A stretch of 64,000 bases of DNA from Acholeplasmataceae bacterium UBA6150 (GTDB lineage Bacteria > Bacillota_I > Bacilli_A > Acholeplasmatales > UBA5453). Below, in pieces: positions 1 to 10,000 of this stretch. The position numbers were made by a program, and so were the translations under genes. Position 1 is the stretch's first letter; the number at the start of each line of letters is the position of its first letter. The stretch covers positions 121,567 through 185,566 of the forward strand of contig DIUU01000005.1 of assembly GCA_002423145.1 (NCBI GenBank), written 5' to 3'. Below the pieces are notes generated by a model, which worked only from the letters and a program-made list of their open reading frames with translations, was not told the DNA's origin and searched no databases.

Positions 1-901
1 CTGCATCCCATCCTTCAATCCAAACTCTAACAACGACTGTTCCATATGCATATGTATCTGTTGATACTGCTTTTGCTAAAGTCACTACAGGGGTTCCCAC
101 AAGAGGGTCACCAGAAAGTACCGAAGTTAAAGCCGCACCATATCCTACGGCAGGTAATGTGTAAACACTAACGCCATCATTCTTAGCTAATTGGTATGAT
201 GCTGCACCAAATTCGAAGCCTTCAGCATATGATACTGCAGGTAGAGCTATTGAGTTGTAAACAACACTTGCTGTTGAGGAGCCGATAACGGCTGGTGCTT
301 GATAAACTGCACCTGTGTCTCCAGCTAAATTGAATACAGATAGTCTAGCAGCAGTCCAAGCGGCTACTTGAACAGTAGCACCTACTGCGTTAGTTGGAGC
401 AAGTGCAAATTCATTTAAGTTTGCGCCTACATATGCTGTGTCAACAACCCAAGGTTTTGCAGTGCCCGTAAGAGATGCTTGATTCCATCTGATTGTACTT
501 TCAGATGTGGATCTAAAGAAAATCTTAAATTCTACATAATCACCAGATAAATTATTAATTTGTGTGCCTTCAAGGTTTTCAATTACGATACCATCAGCAG
601 ATGTTAAATCAGTTAATTCAAGAGTTGTGCTATACATAGCTGTAAGTCTAGCTTGAATTACTGATGCTGGAATTACTGTATACCATGTTGGAGCATTAAT
701 ACCAGTTATTGTTGCATCATTACTTTCCCAAGTACCTAGTGAAATTTCAATACCTTCACCTGCCGTTACTTGTGCATTGAATTGACCAACAGAAGCTGTG
801 TTTGTTAATGTAAACCATGCGAATGTCGATGTGCCTAGTGCGATTACGACTAATGCCATCGTTACAACTGATAATACTAATTTTTGAGTTAATTTTCTCA
901 T
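1..901 (-). CDS. Secreted surface protein with SipW-like (TFAWF) signal, C-terminus outside window
   Basis: The frame is open from an ATG at 901 to the window edge, about 300 residues, so the C-terminus is missing. The N-terminus is a basic stretch plus a hydrophobic segment ending in GTSTFAWFTLTNTASVG, which resembles the alternate SipW-cognate signals of TasA/CalY-type matrix proteins. The mature part is rich in Ala, Thr and Val with few charges, as expected for an extracellular beta-rich protein. Near the visible end it reads RVWIEGWDA, a motif shared with the next two genes. A good RBS (AAGGAAAAAGGGG) precedes the ATG. It is the third gene behind the c-di-GMP riboswitch near 2.8 kb. A role as a matrix or fibre subunit is inferred. 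Confidence 0.8.
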   Translation of the reverse strand, partial: MRKLTQKLVLSVVTMALVVIALGTSTFAWFTLTNTASVGQFNAQVTAGEGIEISLGTWESNDATITGINAPTWYTVIPASVIQARLTAMYSTTLELTDLTSADGIVIENLEGTQINNLSGDYVEFKIFFRSTSESTIRWNQASLTGTAKPWVVDTAYVGANLNEFALAPTNAVGATVQVAAWTAARLSVFNLAGDTGAVYQAPAVIGSSTASVVYNSIALPAVSYAEGFEFGAASYQLAKNDGVSVYTLPAVGYGAALTSVLSGDPLVGTPVVTLAKAVSTDTYAYGTVVVRVWIEGWDA

Positions 902-977
902 TGTTTTTTTCCCCTTTTTCCTTTTTAATTTATTTCATTTTTATTTCATATCAATTACGATTGTAACTGATTTGTTG

Positions 978-1949
978 CTAAATATCAATACTTTCTGCGG
1001 ATTGAAACTCAAACCTGAATAATAGTGTATCTTCAAAGATTGCGTCAAATGAATCTGCATCCCAGCCTTCAAGCCAAATATTCAATCTAAACTTTCCTAG
1101 GTAGTAAGGTCGATTTTGACCATCCACTTGATCTGTGATGATCAATGATGCTACTTTAGAATTCGTGTCTAGTGGGATATATGGGTTATCAGGTGAAAAG
1201 TTTGATAAACGGTCAATCAATGGTTGTGGTGTTGTCGGTAACTGTATGTATACTGACTTTGATTTTCTAAGATAGTCAACACCACCATAGTTTTTTGCAT
1301 AACCTCTATCCGGATTTTCCGTCGGGTCATACATGAAACAAACCAATTCACTGTTATCTCTTGTATCCAAGGGATTTTCTGTTTTCAATTCGCTTAATGA
1401 AATTCTAATCGCGTCTTTGGCGAAATAGGTTCTAACTTCATTTTCGAACACGATGTCATTTGGTCCAAGATTAAATGTAACTGGACTCCTAAAAGTAACA
1501 CCTCTTGATAACACATAAGTACCGCGAGCGGGTGGGTTATCAAAACTTGCTTCTAAACTGACGTTGTCGACTAAGTAGACATCTCGATAGCGGGTACTGG
1601 TCCTAACATACAACTCTAGTGAGATGTAGTTAACATTCGGTATGCCTTCGAAATTCAATTCTGCGTCAACCAGTTGGATTCGATTCCCAATGAAGTTTGT
1701 TCCATCTAGGGAAGTTAAATCCATCAATCTTGCACCTCGCCAAATCTCATTGATTTGTGCTGTGGTGATTTCATTAGACCAATTGATACCGTCTAGTGAA
1801 AATTCTAGGTTACTACCTTGATTCATGGTGATTTGAAAACCGTCCACTCTATTGACTTCTCCCATCACAGCCCACGCGAACGTTGCTGTTGTAAAGGTCA
1901 AGGTGAGTAAGATCATGGATAGTATCGTTATGTATAATTTCTTAATCAT
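978..1949 (-). CDS. Secreted protein of the same TFAW/WLEGWD family
   Basis: This is a 323-residue protein with an N-terminal hydrophobic signal ending in TFTTATFAWAVMGEVN. The body is beta-rich and soluble, and the C-terminal part contains LNIWLEGWDADSFDA, the family signature also seen in both neighbours. It lies 3 bases behind the upstream gene (stop at 1953) and 76 bases before the next one, so it probably shares the riboswitch-controlled transcript. The RBS is weak, which suggests translational coupling. The family function is unknown to me. By signal type and context it is probably exported and surface-located. Confidence 0.75.
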   Translation of the reverse strand: MIKKLYITILSMILLTLTFTTATFAWAVMGEVNRVDGFQITMNQGSNLEFSLDGINWSNEITTAQINEIWRGARLMDLTSLDGTNFIGNRIQLVDAELNFEGIPNVNYISLELYVRTSTRYRDVYLVDNVSLEASFDNPPARGTYVLSRGVTFRSPVTFNLGPNDIVFENEVRTYFAKDAIRISLSELKTENPLDTRDNSELVCFMYDPTENPDRGYAKNYGGVDYLRKSKSVYIQLPTTPQPLIDRLSNFSPDNPYIPLDTNSKVASLIITDQVDGQNRPYYLGKFRLNIWLEGWDADSFDAIFEDTLLFRFEFQSAESIDI

Positions 1950-1952
1950 ACG

Positions 1953-2681
1953 CTATACCGCAGTTCTGATTGAGAATTTCATATCGATTTTGATACTACC
2001 ACGTTCCATGTTTGGTTCTGTGTCATAGCCTTCAATCCACATAAACACAGTAAATTTTAAAATTCGATTCACTTGAAACCTTTCTATGGTTTCACTGATG
2101 ATTGGGTCTCTTGAATAGTTGCTACTCAAGAACATCTTTGCTTCAGGCATACCGATGGGATAACTTTTCGGAACAGGGTCTGGCTTCATGTACAACGTTT
2201 GTACAAGAGGTAAGTCTGTATCTACTTGTTCTACAATGATCATAATTCGAATGTATTCATCTAAACTCTTCGTAACATCTACGATATTAACAGAGTAATT
2301 TAGATTGATCATCTCGAACCCATTATTTCTAATGTAGAACGAATAGGCTACATAGTCAGCTTCTAGATCCGTGTATAATCCATCATTTGCTTGAGCTTCT
2401 GCAATTTTTAGATAAGAATAGGTTGCTTCATCGGTTTGTTCATTGGGGTCAACATATAGACGCGATGTTCCGGTTGCGAAACCCTTGTCAGTCGCTAGTT
2501 GAATCCCTTTTTGAACAGCTTCCTCATTCATTGAAATGACGAAGGTTCCGGTGGATAACCCGTAAAACGTAACAACCCCAAATCCGAGTGAAAGCAGACC
2601 CGATACAATAACGCCTAGCGTTAGGAATCTAGCCGTCAAGGTGGTTGTCTTTTTAATCCCCAGTACGGTTGAAAGTCTCAT
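1953..2681 (-). CDS. Membrane-anchored or secreted protein, first gene of the riboswitch operon
   Basis: This 242-residue protein has a short basic N-terminus (MRLSTVLGIKKTT), one hydrophobic segment at about residues 18-45 and a long extracytoplasmic part. The C-terminal region carries FMWIEGYDTEPN, the same W-x-E-G-[WY]-D signature as the two following proteins. The start has a strong RBS (AAGGGGTG). It is the first coding region after the c-di-GMP riboswitch terminator. It lacks the clear TFAWF cleavage motif of its neighbours, so it may stay anchored, perhaps as a base or assembly protein. That role is inference. Confidence 0.7.
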   Translation of the reverse strand: MRLSTVLGIKKTTTLTARFLTLGVIVSGLLSLGFGVVTFYGLSTGTFVISMNEEAVQKGIQLATDKGFATGTSRLYVDPNEQTDEATYSYLKIAEAQANDGLYTDLEADYVAYSFYIRNNGFEMINLNYSVNIVDVTKSLDEYIRIMIIVEQVDTDLPLVQTLYMKPDPVPKSYPIGMPEAKMFLSSNYSRDPIISETIERFQVNRILKFTVFMWIEGYDTEPNMERGSIKIDMKFSIRTAV

Positions 2682-2725
2682 ATCTCACACCCCTTATCGT
2701 AAGCGACTACTTTAATATAACAAAA

Positions 2726-2755
2726 AGCCAGTCGTCACGAAAATGACAACTGGCT
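2726..2755 (-). terminator. Riboswitch expression-platform terminator
   Basis: On the minus strand this is a 12-bp stem, AGCCAGTTGTCA with TGACGACTGGCT around a TTTTCG loop, followed by TTTTTG. Its 5' arm overlaps the GGTAGCCAG part of the c-di-GMP aptamer, which is the usual arrangement for ligand-controlled termination. Confidence 0.85.
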
Positions 2756-2815
2756 ACCGTATCTCAGGCCCTATAGCTTTGCGTCGCTAGATTTCTCTAG
2801 TTTTGCCTTTAACAT
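2726..2815 (-). promoter_or_regulatory. Cyclic-di-GMP-I (GEMM-I) riboswitch
   Basis: Read on the minus strand, the leader holds the GEMM-I landmarks in order. They are an AAAGGCAAA start, the P1a hairpin CTAGA-GAAA-TCTAG with a GNRA-like loop, the hallmark GCGACGCAAAGC, GGGCCT, and GGTAGCCAG of the second helix. The aptamer runs straight into a U-tracted hairpin, so it is a transcriptional switch. It lies 45 bases upstream of the ATG at 2681 and commands the three-gene secreted-protein operon. The two genes just upstream encode GGDEF/EAL proteins. Confidence 0.92.
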
Positions 2816-2888
2816 TATGTTTGAATTTTACTACACTTATAATATACACCCATCTTAAAATAATGTCAACTATTTTGAAATAATTTTT

Positions 2889-4313
2889 TTATAATTGTAT
2901 TAGCTTGGTTAAATCGGTGTCTTTGTAGTAAGATTTCAAATGTTCAAATGACATCGGACGGGCAAAGTAGAACCCTTGAACTATATGAATATTATAGCCA
3001 GCAATGGTTTGTAACATCTGTTCGTTTTCAATGCCTTCAGAAATAATTGTCTTTTGGTTCTTCTCAGCAAATTCAACGAGTAGGGTAACGAATCTGGATT
3101 TAACGTATGAATGCTCTTCGTTTAAAAATTCTTTCGAGAGTTTAATGGTATCTAGTGGCATGGATTCAAGTTTCGCTAAGGTTGAGTAATCTAGACCAAA
3201 CCCATCGACTGCAAACTGGAAACCCAAAGCTTTGAGTTGTGTGATGTTTTGTAAAACGACATTGTGTCGATCAAACAACGCAAACTCAACGATTTCTAGG
3301 ATGATGTTTTCTGCATTCATCTTATATTTTTTAAGCACACGTTGGAAATCAACAGCGAGTGCTTCGTTCATCAATTGTTTTGGACTGATGTTAAACGTAA
3401 ACTTCATATTGGATTTAGGGAAGCTTTGTTTAAATTCATAATAACTCTTGATTAAGGATTCTAGACCCCATAGACCAACCCAGTAAATATCACCGGACTG
3501 TTCCATGATGTTGATAAACTTAAATGGAGATAATAACCCATGCTCTGGGTGATTCCAACGAAGCAAGGCTTCAACGCCATACACTTCTTTGGTTGTGATA
3601 TCGATGATTGGGTGATAATAGAGTAAAAACTCTTTTTTCGCAATCGCGTTTTTAATTTGATAATAATAATCTAAGAATTCACTTTCGGTTTCACTCATGT
3701 CTTCACTGTATAGACGAATGGCATTACCACCGGTCTTTTTGACGGTATAGTTAGCCAATTTTAAAGAGTTGATGAGTGATTTTGTATTTTCACCATGCAT
3801 TGGATAGTAAGCAATTGAAATCGATGAGGTTAAATTCACATCGGTCGATCCAAACAGGGTAATCGTTTCGTTGATTTGTTCTTGAATTCTTCTCGCAAAT
3901 TCGACCGCATCGGATTGATCGAAATCCATCGGCATGAATATCACAAAAATATCGCCTTCAAATTTTGATGCTTTTACTTCTTTTGGTAAGACACCTCGAA
4001 TACGCTTGGTGATTTTTTCAATCATCTTGGTGGCTTCTTTATCACCAAAGGCTTGAATGATTTCCGAAAATCGGTCAATATCGACGTAAATCAAAGAAAA
4101 CATATTGTCTTTACCAATTTTTGAGATGTAGTTTGAAATCATGCTATTCATGGCTGAACGCGATATGATGCCTTCAACTAAAATGGATTTTTCTTCTTTC
4201 CATTTTTGTTCTGCATATTTCCAGTTCACATAAAGGAAATACGCAGCGACGGCTGTCGCAATCATCACGAATAACAAGAATATAACCGCAGTGGTAGCGT
4301 TTAAGTTTTCCAT
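2889..4313 (-). CDS. Membrane GGDEF-EAL protein, both active sites degenerate
   Basis: This 474-residue protein has one N-terminal membrane segment (about 8-30), a GGDEF-like domain (about 60-200) and an EAL domain (about 215-470). The GGDEF signature reads FEGDIF, so cyclase activity is unlikely. In the EAL domain EALLRW (about residue 249), NISPKQ, KLSKEF and SEGIE are kept. The usual DDFGTGYSS reads VDGFGLDYS, so the second catalytic Asp is Gly. Phosphodiesterase activity is therefore doubtful and it may act as a c-di-GMP-binding effector. It starts 3 bases after the upstream EAL gene, in one operon, and is followed by the c-di-GMP riboswitch. Confidence 0.88.
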   Translation of the reverse strand: MENLNATTAVIFLLFVMIATAVAAYFLYVNWKYAEQKWKEEKSILVEGIISRSAMNSMISNYISKIGKDNMFSLIYVDIDRFSEIIQAFGDKEATKMIEKITKRIRGVLPKEVKASKFEGDIFVIFMPMDFDQSDAVEFARRIQEQINETITLFGSTDVNLTSSISIAYYPMHGENTKSLINSLKLANYTVKKTGGNAIRLYSEDMSETESEFLDYYYQIKNAIAKKEFLLYYHPIIDITTKEVYGVEALLRWNHPEHGLLSPFKFINIMEQSGDIYWVGLWGLESLIKSYYEFKQSFPKSNMKFTFNISPKQLMNEALAVDFQRVLKKYKMNAENIILEIVEFALFDRHNVVLQNITQLKALGFQFAVDGFGLDYSTLAKLESMPLDTIKLSKEFLNEEHSYVKSRFVTLLVEFAEKNQKTIISEGIENEQMLQTIAGYNIHIVQGFYFARPMSFEHLKSYYKDTDLTKLIQL

Positions 4314-4316
4314 AAT

Positions 4317-6854
4317 TTACCTCTTTCTTGTCAGTGAAGCAGTTCTATCTATATTATATGCTTTTACGAGTGCAATTGCATCTTCATATTTCATGGCTTT
4401 ACCAAGGTAGAATCCTTGAATGATGTCTGCACCACTCTTTTGTAAAAATTTAAATTGCTTATCATCTTCGACACCTTCAGCAATGATTTCTAAGTCCAAA
4501 TTCTTCGCGAGCGCGATGATCATATTAATAATCGCGCGCGAGTGTTTGTCCGCTGTGGAGTGTTTAACGAATTCTTTATCGATTTTGATGGCGTTGATTG
4601 GCAATTCTTTTAGGTATAATAGTGAGCTATACCCTGTACCAAAGTCATCTAGATGAATGTCAAAGCCTTTGGATTGTAATAACTTTAATTTTTCAATGAT
4701 GATATCGAAGGATGTCATCAAGAAGGTTTCTGTGATTTCAATTGAAATGGCATGTTCTCTTAACCCATATTGTTCATACGCATTGACCAGTTCCATAACG
4801 AACCCTGCTTGTAAAATTTGGACAGGTGATACGTTCATTGAAATTTTAATATCATAATCTTCCAATTGCTTAGCTAGTCTGAACGTCTCATTCATAACGA
4901 TTCGACCAATGTCGATAATCATGTTATTATTTTCAGCAATTTCAATGAATTCTGATGGGGAATCGAGCTTGTATTTTGGGTTATCCCAACGTACAAGTGC
5001 TTCAAATCCAACGATTTTTTCCGAGACGATGTGATACTGTGGTTGTAAATACATTACGAACTCGTGACGTTCAATCCCCGACATCATATCGGTTTCAATG
5101 ATTTGTCGACGCGATAGTACTTGTCCAAAGGTAACGTCATAGACCATTGGTTTTTGTGTATGATAGGCTGTTGCACGTGTGAGCGCTAATATCGCGTTAT
5201 CATAAACTTGATCTTCTGTAATGGACACATAAGCATCACTATCGATATTAAACTGACCAATTCTAAATTGCAAGACGAATTTATTCTTATCGACATCGAT
5301 GGGTTTTTCAAAAGCTTCAACCAAACGTTCTGACCATGTTTCGATCTTCTCATAATTTTCTAAGTTTTCAAACAATATCCCAAATCGGTCAAACGATATG
5401 TGATACAAATTGGCTTGAACATCTTTTAGAGTTTCTTTAACCGTTTTCGCAACATAAATCAACACTTCACCGGACAACTTTTCACCAATGACTTTGGTAA
5501 TATCGCCATATTTAAAAATCCCAAATATGACCAATGCGTTTCTGTGTTTGAAGCGCTTTTCGTCCTTAACTAAGGATTTTAAATCGGCTTTCATATAGTT
5601 CATATTCGGTTCGTTGGTGATGTTATTATAAAACGCGATTTCACGGTGATATTTATAGGTTTCTTCGAGTTTAGTGATGTCATCGCCCACCAAAGCATAG
5701 GTTAAGGCGTAACGAACTGGGATGAAACGAATGTAGATATCACCACTCGGTACAGCAAATTTAGCAACAAACGGTTCTTGTTTTTTAACCATTTCAAAGG
5801 CTTCTGTACCACCATCACGCAACGTGATGTCAGTAACGCTCTTATATTTTTTAAAATTCTTAACATTACGTTTAAAACTGGCGTTGTAAAAGAATATTTT
5901 CCCTTTACCGCTGACTTTTAATATATAGGGTTTGACATAATAATGAATCAAACGTGCCGATTCAATGTCTTCCGTTTTGGTTTGGATAAGTCGATATAAA
6001 GCGAACATGCTGGCCATAAACACAATCATGATGATGATAAAAGCGAACATCAAGCTGTTGGTTAAAAAGGCCATAGAATCAAGCAAATCATAGTAATTGA
6101 TGACTTGACCAAAGTAAATACCACCCACGGATGGTATGGATTGCATCTGGCTATAAGCGAAGAATGATGGTTCATCGAACATCATGAATTGACCGACACC
6201 AGAACGAATGCTGGTTCCATTGATGTCAGTAAAGAATCGATTTCGGTCTGAGGGTGTTAATGCATCTCCAAATTGATACGTTGTGTACTCTGCACCTTCA
6301 TCAAAATAGGTATAACCATCTCTATGGAAAATGACATAACGATAATTAAGAACGTTAAATGGTCTTAAAATGGTGTCAAAATAGTCTTGGGCATCGATTA
6401 AAGCAACGACATTATCATATTCTAATACGACATAATTCGTAGTGTTTGTGTAGTTTTGTAGTACCAAATTAAGAGGGAAAATCGATATATCTTGATTGTA
6501 GTAATTGGTTTCCAAATAGTCTGGCATGTAATTGTATTGGATGCCTTCAACCAAAAACCCCGTGCCATTTTTTTCAACGACTAAGTCATAAGCATTGATG
6601 GCGTTCAATTGTAGGACAGGATCTTGACTGGCACTGCGATAGTCATCCACCATCCCTTTGAAAGTATCATAGGTTTGATCTAATGTGACTTCAACGCGGG
6701 TAGAAATCCCTAGATTATACGTTTTAAATGACTCTTCTGCACGTAAAGAGATGAAATTTCGTGTAATCGACATGTAAAAAAGCACCAATACAATGGATAG
6801 TATTAGAAATAGTGTTGAAAACACAATGGCTAAACGAATTTTATATTGACCCAT
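4317..6854 (-). CDS. c-di-GMP phosphodiesterase with Cache-like sensor, degenerate GGDEF and intact EAL
   Basis: This 845-residue protein has a membrane segment at about 8-30, a large extracytoplasmic sensor region (about 31-265, likely Cache type) and a second membrane segment (about 268-292). A PAS-like linker, a degenerate GGDEF domain (SFDRFGIL in place of GGDEF) and a complete EAL domain from about residue 595 follow. All EAL catalytic signatures are visible: EALVRW (about 616), NVSP, EITETF, DDFGTGYSS, AIKIDKEF, AEGVE and IQGFYL. It should hydrolyse c-di-GMP to pGpG in response to an external cue. It is the first gene of the operon leading to the next GGDEF-EAL gene and the riboswitch. 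Confidence 0.9.
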   Translation of the reverse strand: MGQYKIRLAIVFSTLFLILSIVLVLFYMSITRNFISLRAEESFKTYNLGISTRVEVTLDQTYDTFKGMVDDYRSASQDPVLQLNAINAYDLVVEKNGTGFLVEGIQYNYMPDYLETNYYNQDISIFPLNLVLQNYTNTTNYVVLEYDNVVALIDAQDYFDTILRPFNVLNYRYVIFHRDGYTYFDEGAEYTTYQFGDALTPSDRNRFFTDINGTSIRSGVGQFMMFDEPSFFAYSQMQSIPSVGGIYFGQVINYYDLLDSMAFLTNSLMFAFIIIMIVFMASMFALYRLIQTKTEDIESARLIHYYVKPYILKVSGKGKIFFYNASFKRNVKNFKKYKSVTDITLRDGGTEAFEMVKKQEPFVAKFAVPSGDIYIRFIPVRYALTYALVGDDITKLEETYKYHREIAFYNNITNEPNMNYMKADLKSLVKDEKRFKHRNALVIFGIFKYGDITKVIGEKLSGEVLIYVAKTVKETLKDVQANLYHISFDRFGILFENLENYEKIETWSERLVEAFEKPIDVDKNKFVLQFRIGQFNIDSDAYVSITEDQVYDNAILALTRATAYHTQKPMVYDVTFGQVLSRRQIIETDMMSGIERHEFVMYLQPQYHIVSEKIVGFEALVRWDNPKYKLDSPSEFIEIAENNNMIIDIGRIVMNETFRLAKQLEDYDIKISMNVSPVQILQAGFVMELVNAYEQYGLREHAISIEITETFLMTSFDIIIEKLKLLQSKGFDIHLDDFGTGYSSLLYLKELPINAIKIDKEFVKHSTADKHSRAIINMIIALAKNLDLEIIAEGVEDDKQFKFLQKSGADIIQGFYLGKAMKYEDAIALVKAYNIDRTASLTRKR

Positions 6855-6985
6855 GAATGCGGCACCCCTTCATCATATTGTTACCTTAAAACTCTAAATA
6901 ATACACACGTGCGACATACTTCAAAAAACATCAAAATGATGTCTCTATTAATAATATATACTTAATTATAACATTGATTAAGAAA

Positions 6986-7017
6986 AAAGCATCCATTTAT
7001 CCAAAAACGGTGCTTTT
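6986..7017 (-). terminator. Terminator after the GH3 gene
   Basis: On the minus strand AAAAGCACC pairs imperfectly with GGATGCTTTT and is followed by further T's. It begins 14 bases after the GH3 stop codon and separates that gene from the c-di-GMP operon. Confidence 0.65.
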
Positions 7018-7030
7018 CACAATATTCATT

Positions 7031-10000
7031 TTATTGATGACGAATCAGTTCAAGTCTTGAAATACTTAATCCTGTTCTCAAGGCTTTGATGGAGAATAAG
7101 AATTTGCCTTGAGGAATGATGATTTGGGTTGCGATGTGGATGGTTTTCCCGTCAGTTCCGTTGGTGGTTAATGTCGACGCGACGGTATCTCCAAGCAATA
7201 TCGATAGTGGCATTTGTGCTAAATTGCTTTGATCGCTAGAAATTGATAATTCGACGATATATTTTCCATAAATTTGCACATCTAAACCAAAGCTCAACAA
7301 CGCATCTTTATCCATTAACACTTGATTGTCTTGACAATGAACACCCTCATTTTGGTAGAGAGGTTTGGTTAAATCTAATGGGGTTTTTCCCCATGGGGCT
7401 GTGTTAACGGTAATGACTTTACTCATATTTACTTTTTCGGTGATGGACTCTTTACGCTTGGTTCTCTCCACATTGGTCAGTAAGTAGGTATTTTGTTCTA
7501 ACCCATTGTTGACAATGATGAGCGCTGTATTGGCATTCTTTTTGATGACAATTTGGTGTTTTTCAGCCGAAATCGCTTCGACAAAGAAATGATTCTTGGT
7601 TTTGATTACGTAGTGTCCTACCAAAGGGTCAAATCCAGCTAAGGATTCCCCGTTCACTTTAATATCCTCTAGTAAAGGCACAAAATAGTGTGGTGGTTTA
7701 AACTTAAATTCAATCTTGTGTTGACGTCTAAATGTTGGTGAATCGATTAAATAATAACATATATTTTTAGCAACCCTTTGGGCTTCTGCTTTGGTTAAAG
7801 ACTCATCTTTAAATGAGGCTAGGGTGTTATCATTCATCGAATTATTGAGTGCATCTTGAACCACCATGTATAAATCATTTTGTGCTTGTATCATCGCTTT
7901 CGTGTTGGCTTTATTACCCGTGGAGGTTTCGTCATTCATCTTTGCCCACCAGTCGGTCATAATGATGCCTTTAAAGCCCCATTCTTTACGGACTACAACG
8001 GTATTCAAATCATAGTTTGAAGCCGCCCAAATGCCATTGATTGGGTTGTAGCTGGTCATAATCGCTTTCGCATGGGCTTTTTTTACCGCTCGTTCAAAAC
8101 CTTTTAAATAGATTTCTCGAAGCGCTCTTTCAGATATGACAGAATCCGCGTCAAATCGGCGGTATTCTTGGTTGTTTGCTGCTAAGTGTTTTAACGTACC
8201 TGCCGCGCCAGCCAATTGTAAACCATTGATGATGGCTTTCGCCATTTCACCCGTTAATAGGGGGTCCTCTGAAAAATATTCAAAGTTTCTTCCACACAGT
8301 GGATGACGGTGGATATTCATACCTGGTCCCAATAAAATATCGATTTTATAAGATAGCATTTCAACCCCAATCAAATAATAAAGACTTTCTAATAAATGGG
8401 TATTGAATGTTGAAGCCAGCAGCGTACCATTGGGTAAGGATGTCGAAGGCATCCCAGAATCCATACGGATGCCCGATGGACCATCTGAACAACACGCGAT
8501 GGGTAAACCATGGGCAGATAATTTATCCGTGATTCCGCCAAAAGCAGACGCTGTACCTGGGGTTACTTTAGGTGAAGACATGCCTTCACCACGAACGAGT
8601 TCGGACAGTTCAGTCAAAGATAACTGTGAAACAAACGCGTCAAGCGATACTTTATGCTGATACACATCCATCAAGGTGCGTTTTTCTAGGCAGGTATGTT
8701 GAATTTCTTTTGGTATATTTTCTAAAATACGATCTTTATTTTTATAAGTTCTAAGCGGTACAGGTTCATACGCCAATACGATTTTACCTGCTTGTAATAC
8801 CGCCTTCATACGATCAAATGATTGGATGGGTCTGAGCGCTTCTTGACAATTTTCAATTAACTCGGTCTCGTTGATTTCATACTCAAAAGACCAAATATTT
8901 GTTTTTACATCGGTTGAAAGATTGATGTGATAAAACCCTTTTTCTAAAACATACGCCGATGGATAACCGGTGATTCCGGTTTCATCGTAAGATGCGAAAT
9001 CATATTTATCAAATGATATATAAACGGTGTCGGATTCACCTGGTTTTAATAAAGCTGTTTTAACAAAACCAACCAATACTTTACTAGGTTTACCTAAAAA
9101 CCCTTGTGGGGCTGTCACATAGGCTTGAATGACGGCTTTACCACCGAACAAACCGGTATTTTTAACATCGATTTCATATTCAAATGGGTGAGCGGTTTCT
9201 TTGACGTGGTAATCAAAAGTTGTATAAGAAAGCCCAAATCCAAAAGGATATCGAACGGCTTCTGGTTTGAATGTTTCAAAATAACGGTATCCAACAAAGA
9301 TATCTTCTTGATAGATATTTTCATCATGACCGCCAAAATGAGCATGCGAAGGGTAATCTTCAATGTGATAAGCAATCGTGTCTGGTAACTTACCTGAGGG
9401 TGTAAATACGCCTGTTAAGATGTCAGCAACCGCTCTTCCGCCTTCTTGACCCCCATGCCAGACATAGAGTAATCCAGAAATCGGGTATTGATCCATAAAT
9501 GATAAGTCTACGATGTTTCCGACATTGAGAACAACGATGACTTTTTTGAATTGACTGGATACTTTCGCAATCATCTCAGTTTCTAAATCGGTTAAGTAAT
9601 AAGACCCTTTTGACAAGGTATTATCGCGGTCTTCACCGGCGGTTCTACCAATACAAATGATCGCAACCTCGGAAAAAGTGGTTGCTTGTTCGAGGATTGC
9701 ATCGGATAGTGGCATTTCAACTTGACTCCAAGGTTCACTCGCCCACATCCCAGACCCGGCATTAAACGGGTGTTCGTTTTCCCAAGTCATATACGTATTT
9801 AACAACGTTTTGTTGACTTCAACAAACGGATTTTCTAACAGCGCTTCGATGATTGACGTGGTGTAATCGACGTTGACTAACCCACCAGAACCTGTGCCAC
9901 TTTTATAATAGTTGGTTTGAATTCGACCAAAGACATTGATTTTACCAGGTTGTAGAGGTAAAACGTCCTTGTCATTTTTTAACAGGACAATCCCTTCTGT

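Noticed and set aside
9104..9388. Plus-strand frame of 94 codons inside the GH3 gene
   Set aside because: It is an antisense shadow of the strongly supported GH3 gene and has no RBS or recognisable content.
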